Of a stretch of 64,000 nt of DNA, positions 1 through 11,621 are shown piece by piece (the first letter of the stretch is position 1; each line of letters begins with the position of its first letter). The notes below the pieces were generated by a model that worked only from the letters and a program-made list of their open reading frames with translations, made no database searches and was not told where the DNA came from. Made by a program: the position numbers and the translations under genes. Source of the DNA: Undaria pinnatifida (Eukaryota; Sar; Phaeophyceae; Laminariales; Alariaceae). The stretch covers positions 7,343,413-7,407,412 of the forward strand of contig JABAKD010000009.1 of NCBI GenBank assembly GCA_012845835.1, written 5' to 3'.

Positions 1-164
1 AGCAGGCACCCCACATGAGCAACACAACACGAACCATCACCGTGTCTACTGCTGTAGCACCAGCACCCTCGTTCAAACATACATGCCGGTAGGTCAGTCA
101 ACCAAAGAGTCTACCACAGCACGAGTTATAGCTTGCCATCGTATAGTGTACCGTCGTATCATAC

Positions 165-287
165 CTGAATGCTGTCGCCCGCCTGAACGGTAAATACTTC
201 GCCCTTGACCTCGACCCTCATGAACAACAGAAGAGCCGTGGCCACCGACCAACAATAATGCCGTGGGATATTCAGTGTCTTTTGCAT
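165..287 (-). CDS. possible 5' exon of a minus-strand gene leaving the window
   Basis: On the minus strand an ATG at 287 opens 41 codons that run into a good donor (CAG followed by GTATGA at 164-159) in phase 0. The peptide has a short basic/polar start, a hydrophobic run (WSVATALLLF) that could be a signal peptide or anchor, then a strand-like segment ending FTVQAGDSIQ. That ending resembles either the first turn of right-handed parallel beta-helix proteins (often xVxxGDSIQAA) or a LysM repeat; the sequence does not decide. The next exon would lie left of position 1, or in 1-140 where I see no clear acceptor. This is a splice-signal plus composition call only. Confidence 0.28.
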
Positions 288-1136
288 AGTAGTGACGAAA
301 AAGGTTTTAGTGGAGCCTGGAGTATCAGTTCTTGTTGTGATCGAAGGGGGGGGGGGGGGGGAGGAGGGGGAGGGCGTGGCCCACGGTGCGTTTCGTCTCT
401 TGTTGTGCGGTGAGCGGTTGGGGCTTTCGGGACGATGTGCTGTGTCTGTTCAATATCCAACCACGTCGATTACCTGCAGCTCGTGCATCATCGCTGTTGT
501 AGTAACAAGAAGTGGAAACACAAGAACAACGAACTGTAAGTTTTAAAACCGAAATTTCATGGGTTTCAACCAACGAGCGCGTGCAAGCGGCACGCATACT
601 CGCCACGCCATTTTGACAAGACGACTTGGAACACGCACCATATGCATGTATTCGATGGCGGAGGCATGCTACGGCCGGAAAGGGTATCGATTGATGTAGC
701 GCTTTTCTCAAACAAAGGCTACGCTAAGGGGAGTACCCCCTCTTTTCGCTACGACCCCGAGTACTGTAGACCACTCGCACGACGAGTGAACCTGCACCAC
801 TCTGTAGAGTGAGCAGGAATTGTTTTGGTTCCGCGCAGGGTAACGAAAACAAGGCCCACCACGCCGGTGGCATGCGTGCGGTCGTGAGCCCGAAGAAAGA
901 GCACAGTCAGGCATCTCGAGATTAGGCGTCGTCGAAGACACTCTACTATAATAGCTCGAGAGGCTCTTACCAACCGAAACACTAGGTCCTAGACCCTGTT
1001 TGTTGTAACCTTGGCCTTTCTCAGGATGCTCGCAAAATAAGGAGCTCGACAGCACTATCTATCATCGTCTAGCTCCCTCAAATAAATGATGTGGAAGTTC
1101 ATTAAGTACTTCACCCCCCGACGCCGCCCAGTTCAC
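288..1136. other. no gene recognised; G-run and unsupported open frames
   Basis: Contains a 16-base G run at 346-361 followed by a G-rich stretch. Short open frames exist on the minus strand, but they show no domain, start context or splice support. Nothing else is supported here. Confidence 0.5.
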
Positions 1137-1245
1137 TCCGCTGCGCCCAAATGTTGGAGGTGTCTCTGCTAGAAGTGGTCACGGTGCTGCTCCGTCTCGG
1201 AAGGGATGCGTGGTCAATGGCCAACGGAGGAAAGCAAAAAGTGAG
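1137..1245 (+). mobile_element. 5'-truncated LINE 3' end (same family as 53.6-54.4 kb)
   Basis: The sequence from about 1147 (cccaaatgttggaggtgtct) to about 1235 is closely similar to 54288-54390, the C-terminal coding end of the LINE fragment near 54 kb. Both read RPNVGGVS and then RKGCVVNG, and both are followed by gagtac and a C-rich tract. Only about 100 bp of the element is present, as expected for strong 5' truncation during target-primed reverse transcription. Confidence 0.6.
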
Positions 1246-1960
1246 AGTACCCCCGCCCCCCCGCCCTAACTAAGGCACCCACGAGGAAATTTCATAGTAT
1301 GCCCATTCATTGCACTGTTAACCAGTAGCTTACCCAAACTAAGCCTTATAACACTCTCCCCCCCTGAAACGGCGGGATACCAGGTCGGCCGGATATACAG
1401 GCGGACCTGTCAATATCCAAGCGGTTTCATTTTTTTCCTGGGGACACCAGAAAGATTATTTTTCAAGTTCGACATGGATGGGGAAAGTCTGAAAACGTTA
1501 ATTATGGTGGATGTGGGGACTCGAATCCACCACCCAAAAAAAAACATGGTCCGTCGACGACGCCATTTGTTAAGGTATTAGTGGGAAATTTTAGTCCGTT
1601 TGACTACTACTGCTGGCAAAAAGTTAACCAATAGCTAACCCACTCTAAGCTTTATGACACATACCAGAAAACAAATCAATTCAAAGGTGTCATCTGATTC
1701 GAAAAAAAGCACCCATAAGGTGCCGAAGTCCGCCTGATAACTGGGTCAAAGTAGGAAGCAGTTCGTCCTTGACGCGACTCGCCGAATACCTCGCGGGGCG
1801 CTTCCCGCTTGGTGCACGCAATGCCTGCCTAGTCTCGGTGAAAAACCGACGTGCCCCGTCGCGGCATTGTTGTGGGGATGCAGGGGTCTATGATCATACA
1901 ACTACGCGGCTATGCAGGGGATGAGCACCCCGTTTCCCCTCGACCACCCGATATGGGGGA
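1246..1960 (+). repeat. repeat family F, copy 1 (interrupted)
   Basis: Two blocks match copies near 58.3-58.7 kb and 59.4-59.6 kb. Block one (about 1270-1335) carries caccacgaggaa-type sequence; block two (about 1725-1930) carries aagtccgcctga and cttggtgcacgcaatgcctg and ends near a ggggtctatgatc motif. The blocks are separated by unrelated sequence at about 1340-1640, suggesting an insertion. The nature of the element is unknown; no coding capacity or terminal repeats are evident. Confidence 0.5.
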
Positions 1961-3601
1961 GGTGATGTTAATATGTTCATGACGGGGTTTAATCGCTGAC
2001 GTCAGACATCTGATCTGCTTTCTTTGATGCCTCATCCCAGCACTGGTTTAGATCCATAAATGCAGTACACACATATATATATATATATCCCCAGTGGTGC
2101 AACGAACAAGCCCACTGACTCGCAGGAGGTGCACGTTCACACGTACATACGCAACACACATACAATTGAAACTATCACACGCAGCCTAAAAAAAATACTG
2201 AGTATGAAATTCAACGAATACTTCGTGATCTCACAGCTAGCTGAATGAAGTACTAAAAAGCACCGATCGATGATGAAGTGTACCTTTATTATTACTTAGT
2301 AAAAAAAAGTAAAATAAACAGCTCAAAGCAGTGTCTTGTGATGCAATTTCATTTAAAAAGAAAACAAACAGCAGCAGCGTCTCGTGATACAAACAAGGAT
2401 TAATTGCGAACTTAGTGGGCTTGCAAAGATATCATCAGGCAGTCCCTCCGCCGGGGAGAGCCCCGCGCCAGACAGCAGCAGCAAGAACGTTGGTTCCGAA
2501 GTGCCCTCTTCATCGTAGTAGGTATGTAGCGGGCAGGGGGAGCCCAACAGCCAGCGGGCGCGCGGTACATATACACCAGATATATTATGACATACAACGC
2601 ATCCACCAGATGATGACAATGAAGATGACGATGACGATGATGGCGATGATGGCAATAATGATTATGACGATGATGATGATGCCGATCATGGGTGTTAACC
2701 TCGCCATGATGCTGGACGAAAAATGCACACACACCAGACTGCTTGTCGATGATGATCAAATGATGATCATCATAAGTTTCGCAATTTTTTGGGCTTGCTC
2801 TTGCCGACGAGAGCAGTCAGCCGTGTTTTCATGCTTCCGACGCTTTTTGAGAGTAGCCGGCCCTACACTTTATTAACAAACCGGACTACGTCGTAAATTA
2901 TTGACACCTACCTGGGAATAATTTCGGAATTCTGGGATTCTGGGAAAAGTACATGTAAGTGTGTGCTTTTTGGCCGCATGATATGTCATCATGCCATTTG
3001 ACATTACTCTGCGCGTAGTAGTTAGTGCTGCCTTTAAGCACTTTTTTTTTCTACGATTCTAGCCCGGCGAAAATATCGAGCAAATAAAATGTCTATTCGT
3101 TCTGCTGGTAATTGCCTTGGTTTGGAACATGAAACTTGCTCGAAATTTATCGAATTGGAATTTGAATCTTCCTTTTTTTTCCTCTGACAGGAGCAGGAGA
3201 GCACCGAGAAAGAAGATTCCTGTATTTTTCTTCTGAAATTTCCAGGGGGGTATTTCGAAATTTCCTTGGTTTCGGAAATGTAAATCTAACTACGTTTGAA
3301 ACCGCACCTTCCTGCTCTTCTGCACGGTTTAATTTTTTGGAACCCATTAATAGCACATGTATCCGTTGGCGACCTGCGATCGCCCAATCTACAGCGAAAT
3401 CAAATCGCCGCTTGCAAACCAGGTGCTGTTCTCGTCCTACGTGGTAGAAATCTCCCGCCTGACGAAGCAATGACTATTTGCAGTCACATATCTAGCAGCA
3501 GGGGGTACGAGAGTTGTACATTCCGTATAAAATATTAGGTAATCTACCGTACAACAGACCGTTCGAGTGTACAATCAACCGCGTCCGGTGAACAAAGGGC
3601 C
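1961..3601. other. no gene recognised; GATGAC-rich low complexity at 2600-2760
   Basis: Contains an AT dinucleotide run near 2071-2087 and a degenerate GATGAC/ATG-rich simple repeat at about 2606-2760 that produces Met/Thr- or His-rich open frames on either strand. No domains or splice-consistent exons were seen. Confidence 0.5.
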
Positions 3602-3845
3602 ATCCCACGGTAGGGGTTGCAGCAGAAAGCCCGTGAACTCTTCACATGAGTACCTCAATATCTCACTCGAAAAAAACATTCGAAGGCATTCGCTCGCAAA
3701 AACCCGACCAAGCTTTTATGCCCCTTAGTCCTAAAGAAACATGTACTCGTGAAATTACTTCATTGAGCGGCAGTTTATCACATGATGAGCTCAATCACCC
3801 AAGGACTTTTTAGCCCAAAAACTGCAACCCCTACCACCGTGGGAT
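3602..3845. mobile_element. MITE family A, copy A1 (244 bp)
   Basis: Long terminal inverted repeats are visible: the left end ATCCCACGGTAGGGGTTGCA mirrors the right end, which reads CTGCAACCCCTACC then ACCGTGGGAT (two extra bases). The interior has no coding capacity. Related copies occur at about 11.35-11.62, 45.17-45.44 and 60.48-61.04 kb and share the internal motif atgtactcgtgaaattactt. No unambiguous target duplication was found, so the transposase superfamily is open. Confidence 0.8.
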
Positions 3846-4439
3846 AAAAAACGATACCCATCAACGAAAAATGGGTTGGGGGGGGGGGTGGAACGACGCC
3901 GATATTTTCTTTGTAGAGTTACTAGTAAATCGGCGGGGTGGAGTCTCGGCGAACGCGGCGACCATCACAAGCAGGGTGCCCCCGTATATTGACGGCGTAG
4001 AGTCCCGTTGAAAGTCTACAAGCATTTACTTACGAGCAAGGGAGGCCTAGATAATACCTTGGAACATGATGCTTTGTCAATCGAGACCCACGGCGGAATG
4101 ATTGAATACATTGTGAATAGTTCGTACACGGCGCACTACCGAATACTTTCAAAATTTTGTCTACTAGAGAGTGGTATACAATACCAAGTACGCGTTTCGC
4201 CAGCATGCATGGAATTTTTTTTCTCGTTGAGCCGGGCAGGTTGGGGTTCGCGCCAACAAGAAGAGAAGTTCCGGGAGAAGCCGGGCTGTGGCAACGCTCA
4301 ACGGCCTGCGCTGCTCAGCCTGGCCAAAATAACAATAATCCAATACCGGTACGCAAAGCGCTACTACTATCATGACTTGGAAAAGCCACGAAAAGCATCA
4401 ACAGCAGTAGGTTCGTGCTGTGGGTGGCTCTCTTCATCG
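3846..4439. other. no gene recognised
   Basis: A plus-strand frame of 144 codons (4008-4442) exists but has no recognised domain, and its end runs into the flank of the minisatellite. A G run lies at about 3878-3888. I do not call a gene. Confidence 0.4.
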
Positions 4440-5650
4440 TGAAGACATCGTAAGACCCGTGGAAGCCCACGGGAGCACACCGGAGACCGAGGGACGTCTA
4501 TGGGAGATCCATCGGAGCCCATGGACGCCCATGGGAGACCCATGGACGCCCACGGACGCCCACGGACGCCCACGGGAGGCCATGGTAGCCCATGGGAGAC
4601 CCATGGGAGACCCATGGGAGACCCATGGGAGATCCATGGGAGACCCATGGACACCAGCCGGTACCCACGGTAGTCCCATGGGCGTTCGTCGGAGACCATG
4701 GGAGCCCATGTGGGCGTCCCGTGGGCGTCCACGGGCGTCCATGGGTCTCTCGTGGGCATCCATGGGCGCCCATGTCCATGGGTTTCTCGTGGGCATCCAT
4801 GGGCGCCCATGGCTCTCCCGTGTGCGCCCATGAGCGACCATTGTTTTCCCGTGGGCGCCAATGAGTGTTTCTTGGCCGTCCATTGGCGTCCCGTGGGCGT
4901 TTACGGGCGTCCTTTGGTCTGCCCTGGGCGTCCAAGATTCTCTCGTGGGCTCTTTAGGGATGTCCATGGGTCTCTCGTGGGCGTCCATGGGCGACCAAGG
5001 GTTGCCCGTGGGCATCCGCATGCGTCGATGGGCGTCCGTGGGCCTCCCGAGGGCGTTCACGGGCGTCCATGGGTCTCCCGTGGGCTCCCGTTGGTCTCCC
5101 TTGGGCATCCATCAGTCTCTGGTGGGCGTCCATGGGCATCCGTGTGTCTCCCATGGGTCTTCCATGGGTCTCCCATGGGTCTCCCATGGGTCTTCCATGG
5201 GTCTCCCATGGGTCTCCCATGGGTCTCCCATGGGTCTCCCATGGGTCTCCCATGGGTCTTCCATGGGTCTCCCATGGGTCTCCCATGGGTCTCCCATGGG
5301 TCTCCCATGGGTCTCCCATGGGCTCCGATGGTCGTCCACGAGTCTCACGTGGGTTCCCATGAGCGCGTGAGAGACCCATGGGTGCCCCATGGGACGCCCA
5401 TAGAAGCTCACGGGACCCATGGACGCCAATTGACGCCCTCGAGAGACCTGTGGCAGACCCACAAAAGCCCGTGAGAAATTCATGGGCGCCCATTGGAGAT
5501 CCATGGACGCCCACGAGAGACTCATGGACGCCCGTGGATGCCCACGGGATGCCCACGGGAGATCCATGGGCACCCCATGGGAGACACATGGACGCCCATG
5601 GACGCCCATGGACGCCCATGGATGCCCACGGGAAACCCATGGGCCATCTC
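4440..5650. repeat. 11-bp-period minisatellite (core CCCATGGGTCT)
   Basis: The core (about 5140-5330) is a near-perfect tandem array of an 11-bp unit, CCCATGGGTCT, with occasional TTCC variants. The flanks are degenerate relatives that switch orientation (gggagacccatg against catgggtctccc) and mix in a catggacgccca variant. Because 11 is not a multiple of 3 and neither strand of the unit creates a stop, all six frames stay open and encode rotations of one 11-residue peptide (MGLPWVSHGSP or its reverse-strand counterpart). The many overlapping open frames here are therefore artefacts of the repeat. Confidence 0.9.
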
Positions 5651-5659
5651 CAGTATTCG

Positions 5660-6155
5660 CCGAAAAAGGACAGGTGCGATAGTAACGCAGACAACATGGA
5701 CGATAGAAACGTGGACCCTTGAAGGCCGAGCGATTTCTTGCTCTACGAGAGGTACGAATATCGTCCCAAACTACGGCCGCCCTTGCCGACGGCTCCAATG
5801 CCCACGGCCCGGGGGCGGGGTTTTCTATGCCCTCCGACGGCAGTCCCACCCTCTGCTTGCATTTGAAAGCCCCAATCCTCCGCGTCGGGCGCCCCAATGC
5901 CCGCGCCCACGCCATGTCGAGCACGGTCCGGCGCGAAGCGGCCCGTCTTTTTCCTCGTGAAATCTTCGAACACGCTACATAAGGTGCCCGAAAAGTCCAC
6001 GTTAGCGCCGTGCCGATCGCGGGCCGGCGCAGCTTGTCGAAAGACGGCCGGCTTCGCCCTGGTCGCGCCCCAGCCCGGCTACCCTTGTCGAATTCTGAGG
6101 CTGATTTGTCCCAGGGCGACTCGTCTGGGAGTCCTCACTGGTCCCAGTAAGACAA
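5660..6155. other. GC-rich stretch with overlapping open frames, no assigned gene
   Basis: Base composition is GC-rich relative to its surroundings and both strands are open for about 250 bases (plus 5719-5982, minus 5743-6000). The minus frame gives a Gly/Ala/Arg-rich peptide beginning MDFSGTLCSVFEDF; the plus frame gives an equally uninformative one. No domain, no clear splice sites. It could be a relic exon. Confidence 0.25.
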
Positions 6156-6157
6156 CG

Positions 6158-7325
6158 CTTAAGCGCCCTGGGGTAGCGGGAGTGGTAAATGCCCATGCCG
6201 ATCTCAGCACTGCCGCTATTCGCCGCGGAATGCCGTCTCCTTTCGCGTGAGCCATCTTCCTTAGCGATTCAAAAACATACCGTACAGCAGCGCGGGGGGA
6301 TGGCGCAAAGGGCATTGCTTGCATTGCGTTTCGCCGTAGCTTGAACAATTAGGTGGTTTCATATTGACGTTTATACGGCCTAGGTGTGTGGTATCGGGAG
6401 GGTGGGCGGGAGGGCGCAAGGAGGCTGTACCCCCTACAGATCTTTGCACTGGAGTCATGCGCCGCAGAATGTTGTCCCTTGCGCGCAAGTCGTCTTCCTT
6501 AGCGATGGAACAAAAGACCTCATGCGGTAGTGCTTGGAGCTAACACAGAGGGACACTGCTTGCATCTTGAGTATTCATTAAAGTTTTCCACCTATTTTAA
6601 TTTTCACACGGTTTAGCTGTGGGATACTTTAGTTTCTCTTACAAATACTTCAGCGCCCGGGAGTGGCGGGGATGGTAATGCTCATGCCTGTTTCAACACT
6701 GCCGCTATTCGCTATGGAATACCGTCCCTTTCGCGCACGCCATCCTCCGTAGCGATACAAAGAAAGAAAGTAGCGGGCGCGGTTGACGCAAAGGAGACCT
6801 TCTGGCATTATGTTTCGCCGTCTACAGGTTGAATGATTAAGGGGTGTCGTATTGGAGTTTATTCGGCCTAGTTGTGGGATGTTGGGGGCGAGGGGGGGAG
6901 GGGGCGTGAGGGGGTTGTACCCATACAGGTCTTTGCACTGGAGTAACACGCCGCATATTGCCGTCCCTTTCGCGCAAGTCGTCGTCTTCCTTCCCGATTG
7001 AAGACCAAAACTGCGCGTGGTGCTAATACAACGCAAAACCGCTCGCATTTGTGAGTATCTATAGTATTCAAGTGGTATTAATGTTTGGGTTGTCGAACGT
7101 CTTACCTGTGTGGTTTAATTGCTTTCTCGTGCAGTTACTTAAGCTCCAGGGGATGGCGGAGGTGGAACATGCCCAACCTGGTCTCAGCACTGGCGTTATT
7201 CGTCTCAGGATGCCTTCCCCTTCGAGCGAGTCGTTGTCATTCGCGGTTGAAAAACAAAAAAAAACATGCAGTAGCGCGCGGACTAACGAAGATCTACACT
7301 GCTTGCATTTGCAGGTAATGCATTA
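6158..7325. repeat. tandem array, about 490-bp unit, two full copies plus a partial third
   Basis: Equivalent unit starts at about 6158 (cttaagcgccctggggtagc), 6648 (cttcagcgcccgggagtggc) and 7138 (cttaagctccaggggatggc) give a constant spacing of 490 bp. Each unit contains a gccgctattcgc... segment and a second related half (ccgcatattgccgtccctttcgcgcaag type), so the unit itself looks like an old duplication. The third copy fades out near 7320. No coding function is apparent. Confidence 0.8.
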
Positions 7326-7365
7326 ACGGGAGGCTAGTAATGAAGTGGTGTCTTGCTCGTAGTTA

Positions 7366-7401
7366 TGTTGTTGTTGTTGTTGGTGTTGGTGTTGGTGTTG
7401 G

Positions 7402-7432
<31 letters not shown>

Positions 7433-7433
7433 T
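7366..7433. repeat. TTG/GGT trinucleotide microsatellite
   Basis: Interrupted (TTG)n with a (GGTGTT)n block. It encodes Asn/His/Gln runs on the minus strand, so the frames crossing it are not evidence of a gene. Confidence 0.9.
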
Positions 7434-8649
7434 ATAAGCTGGAGTGACATGTTCGGGTTGTGTGTGGGCAGCGGGCAGGTATTGCTGTGGGCATTTACGT
7501 AATATTGGTGGCAACTTTGTGTAGCGCAGGTCTTCGTACAACCGTGGTTCCACCCTGTTCGAGGGCATAGCAACACCTGTCAAGTCAGAGACCAGGCAGT
7601 TACGCTTTACTTGGAGGGATAGCGATGGCGTGCTGCTAGACACGTGGAATATCGCGTGTCAGTTTGCACTTGTGCCGACTGATCGTCATGAATCGCCTAG
7701 GGTACAGTGTAGTTGGGAACCCTAACGTGTGGTTTCGGCGTTCTGTACAAGGAGCAGACAAGACGGCGACCGCTACTAGCGCCTTAGAGTTTTGACGTCG
7801 ACGCCCTACCGGATGTATCTAAAGCATGCTGTTGTGGGAAAGACCGGCCGCAACTTACCACCACTACATCGGTTCACTTTTGTATGCCATAATAAAACCA
7901 ATTGTCAACGCGGTTTGCCGTTTTACAAGGGGGCGTTACTTACGATACGCGTAAACATGTGTGTACGAAGCACGTGTCATTGCCCCGAGAAAAACATTGC
8001 GTTCGAAAATATGATCATTTGTTCCGTTGTGCCAATGTACTGAACTAACTTGCCAAATTAACTAGACCACTCACCGTTGACCTCCCAGCACAGAAAATCT
8101 GCTATGCGAAAGAGTATTCCTTCTTGGTTGTACGCTATGGTATCACTTTCTGGACTGACGAGTGTTCCTCTATCGTTCACGATGTTGATGCATGTCACGC
8201 GTCACATGCGAAGCACAAGTAGGTGGCCCTTTGTAAGGAACCCCACGATAAGGAAACGCGGCATACGAGTGATCCCAAAGTTAGGTGCACAGTTTTTTAT
8301 CCCTATTTTACCCCCTCCCATATAATAAAGAAATGAAATACTTTCCAGTTGCGAGATCAAAGATTTCGTCGAAACTGATATTTGCAAGCTTTGTGGGATT
8401 ATAGTGGATCCATAACTCAATAAGGGAACCCAGGCGCCTTACAAAGGGCCATTATACTGCTTACCGCTTGAAAACCGCCACTTTTTTTGCTACCAAAAAT
8501 GAATCACGTGATCCCCAAGTGACAGATAAACGGCCGGGTCAAATTTAAGGGACTTTGTCCCTTAAGAGAGGCATAATGCGTTAAGGGACACAAGGTATCC
8601 TGCCACCTCGTCGCACTACGGTCCCTCAAAAGCACGGATGCACATTATT
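7434..8649. other. no gene recognised; partial family C repeat at 8346-8404
   Basis: A short stretch at about 8346-8404 (ttgcgagatcaaagatttcgtc...) matches the left end of MITE family C. The rest shows only short unsupported open frames. Confidence 0.45.
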
Positions 8650-9560
8650 TGGCGTTTTCGCGGATATCCGCGGCAGTGCCCGTGGCAAGCCGCGGCGTGC
8701 GACGGCTTGCCACGGTCAATGCCGCGCCAACCCGCGACATGCCACGGCAACCGACGGCGACGCCCGCGGCTAGCCACGGCATGCCGCGTCCTGCCCCGAT
8801 ATGACGCGGAAACCGTGGGAGTCCGCTCGCCGCGGGTTGCCGTGGCATGTCGCGGGTTGCCGCGACATGCCGCGGAAATCCGCGGGAATCCGCGTCAGTG
8901 TCCGTGGCAATCCACGACACTATTTTCCACGGCCTGCCACGGCAATGCCCACGGCAAGCGCCACGGCGGCACTCACGACCGTGTCCACGGCAGGCTACGG
9001 CAGTACCCACGGCTATGTCCACGGCTATGTCCATGGCAATGTTTGCGGCAATGTCTGCTACATTCTCCACCGCAATGTCCACGGCAATGTCCACGAGAAT
9101 ATTCACGGTATCGTCCACGGCTGTGTCCATGGCAATGCCCGCGGCGATGTCCGCGGTTATTCCGCGGCATTGCCCCACCGCAATAGCTTCGGTCGTGTCC
9201 ATGGCAACATACACGGCCATATCCACGGCCATATCTACGACAATGCCCGCAGCAACGTCCGCGACAATGTCCACGGACAATGTTCGCGACACGGTTCCAC
9301 GGGCAATGTCCGCGGCAAGGTCCGCGGCAGTGTTCACGGTAAGGTTCTTGCGGTAAGGTCCACGGCAATGCCCATAGTGATGTCCGCGGCAATGGTCCAC
9401 GGCAATGTCCGTGGCAAAGTCCGCTGACGTGTCCGCGGTAATGTCCGCTGCAAAGTTCACGGCAAGGATATGTCCACGGACATGCCTGCGTCAATTTTCA
9501 TGGCAATGTCCACGGCATGTCCACGGACATGTCCGCGGCAACGCCCGCGGCGATGCGCCC
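8650..9560. repeat. 12-bp-period minisatellite (unit GGCAATGTCCAC and variants)
   Basis: A degenerate tandem array in which units such as GGCAATGTCCAC and GGCATGTCCACG recur with C/G substitutions. The 12-bp period keeps any frame in register, so translations are four-residue repeats (GNVH, AMST, QCPR on the plus strand; similar on the minus). The left third (8650-8900) is more diverged and of slightly different unit type. The long open frames over this interval reflect the repeat, not a gene. Confidence 0.9.
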
Positions 9561-9589
9561 AGTCGACGGTGATAAAAAACGTGCACAGT

Positions 9590-9830
9590 CCGACGCGTTC
9601 TGCACCACACTTTTCTGAGGTTTCCTAAATTTTGGGAGCTTAAGACCTCTCCCAAAAACCGATTTGGAGAAAAATAAAAATGCTGCCGGGTGGAAAATCC
9701 CATGGCTTAGGTAAACGACGGGAAACATGCGACAAAAATGTCGTATTTCGGACGATTTTGGGCTTAGGAGCCCCGTCATTGGGAAACCATTCCAGACGAA
9801 AAGTGCTAGGTACCTCTATCGTAGCACGCG
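9590..9830. mobile_element. MITE family B, copy B1
   Basis: The right end reads TACCTCTATCGTAGCACGCGTC, the mirror of the family left end GACGCGTGCTACGATAGAGG seen at 60.68 kb. Here the left end is partly deleted (gacgcgttctgcaccac). Internal motifs (gagctcaagacctctcccaaaaa type and ccgacgattttgggtaaaggag type) are shared with copies at 50.35-50.64 and 60.68-60.95 kb. No coding capacity. Confidence 0.7.
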
Positions 9831-11350
9831 TCGTCTGAGAATTATTAAAAAAATGACCATAGAGCACATAACACATGAACTTTCGCTTCGGGGCACTTTA
9901 ATTTTCGTCTCACAAATATGGTGCAGAGAAAGGTCGACGTGTGTACACCGCGTATGGAGAGCAATACTGGTGTTGGTCCCGAAACTAGATCGGTAACTCC
10001 ATCCACCGGAAGAAAGGGTTTTTTCCTACGATCCACCCTGCGATGTGGGCAAGGACAGTGGGTCTCCATCTTCCCTGTACATGCAGACGCCGCACCGCAC
10101 TTTTGTTATAATGTGATGAATGACCGATGACGGTCTTCAGAGACTAACACTGAGTCGTGGCCAGACGAGCTCGAGCCTGACTGGTGATGGTTTAGGCGAT
10201 GGTTGATAATTTTAAAAGGGCTCTAGTTGGGCCAATAAAAACCTATCTCGTAGCTATGAAGTGTCCAAGTTCAGATGTACGTGTGAAGAGTGAACCTGAT
10301 GTGCAAGCACTCGTGCCTCTTCCTTCTGACGGTAACTAATAATCTCGTATGGTAGTATCCACTACATACGACACCCAGTTCAATCTTACGCACATGACCT
10401 AGTCAGCACTTCGATCTTACGCAGAAAACGTAACGTTTACTCAGTCAACACGTTATTACTTGGTGAAATACCGTACACAGTATGTGTCCTCTTCCATACT
10501 CAAAGTATGTGTCCCCTTCCATACTCAAAGCAATCACCGTCCAATCCATGGTTCGACAGCTTACCCAGTACTCTGCATACACTTATTTGACGTATGTAAT
10601 GAGCATGTACCTTTAACGGATAGATCCCTTGTGGATCCTAGCATATTCTTTCAACACTCCCCCTTAGATGAAATTACCCTATCAAACATGTTCTACCTCA
10701 ATCACCGCTTTACGTTCCTGGTCTAAATCATCGTTTGCAGAAAAATGTCGTGTCAGAGTGTGTTATCTTTTTCTGCTCAGCTTTACTCTACAGTACTCTC
10801 CTGGTCTAAAGCATTATGTGCAGAAAAAATGCCGTGGCAGAGTATGTTATGTTTTTTCTGCTCAGCTTGCGTATGCTATGTTGAGATCTTCCGGAAATCA
10901 TTTCACACACACACACACCCCGTCGGTCGGTAGGTCTTTTCCCTAATGAAGTTGTGCAACTCAGCTCTGACATTACGCGACACGGTGGATGTTATAGAGC
11001 AAATAGTGTCTTCAGCTAGGTGGGCAATCGCCTCCGTCGCTTCCGACGAGGTCTGCCTCATCTCTGATCTAACATCATCAATCATTTCTGACTGTGTGTA
11101 AGTTCCACTGGACATGCTTCGTTCTCTCGTTTGAGTCTAGCCTTCGTACGACTGAGGCTGCGCCGGCATTCGTCTTCCTTCTCCTTGAGCTTCGTTACAT
11201 AATACTTCTTCCACGCCCCCCGTTCGCGGTCAACTGCTTTGACCTGCACGTTGCTATCGAGATTTTTCGGGCTGAGACCATCTGATCTAAACTAGGGGTG
11301 GCAGCTTTGGTCCATGCGCTGGTGAGGAGCCCAAAGAAGAGCCACATCAC
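9831..11350. other. no gene recognised; short tandem duplications
   Basis: A 25-bp unit (agtatgtgtcctcttccatac...) is duplicated at about 10479-10528. An approximately 80-bp unit starting cctggtctaaa and ending tctgctcagctt is duplicated at about 10718-10868. Otherwise nothing is supported. Confidence 0.55.
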
Positions 11351-11621
11351 AGCAGGGGTGCAGCGTATTTTAAGAGTTTTATGAGCTCCTAACATGAGGA
11401 GCTTCGTAGCTCAATAACTCACACGATACTACATGACTTCGAAGGCATTCGTTCGCCCAACTCGACCAAGCTTCAATGCCTTCGCCCTAAAACAATATGT
11501 ACTCGTGAAATTACTTGATTGATGACTACAACTGGTAGTTCCTCACTTGAGGAACCCAATCGGACAGGTACATTATTAGTTAGTCCAACAACTGCAACAC
11601 CGGTCCCCTACCGTCGGATGA
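11351..11621. mobile_element. MITE family A, copy A2 (degenerate ends)
   Basis: Internal blocks (aaggcattcgttcgcccaac, aatatgtactcgtgaaatta) and the right end (ctgcaacaccggtcccctaccgtcgg) align with A1. The left end is eroded (agcaggggtgcagcg). Confidence 0.6.

Noticed and set aside
2412..2876. His-rich (minus) or Met-rich (plus) protein
   Set aside because: Encoded by an ATG/GATGAC simple repeat; no start or splice support.
4434..5960. Many 80-270-codon overlapping open frames on both strands
   Set aside because: They translate an 11-bp satellite with no stop in any frame; the peptides are rotations of one repeat.
8638..9494. Long frames on both strands rich in Cys/Pro/Arg or Ala/Asp
   Set aside because: They are translations of a 12-bp satellite; all frames are repetitive and without a domain.
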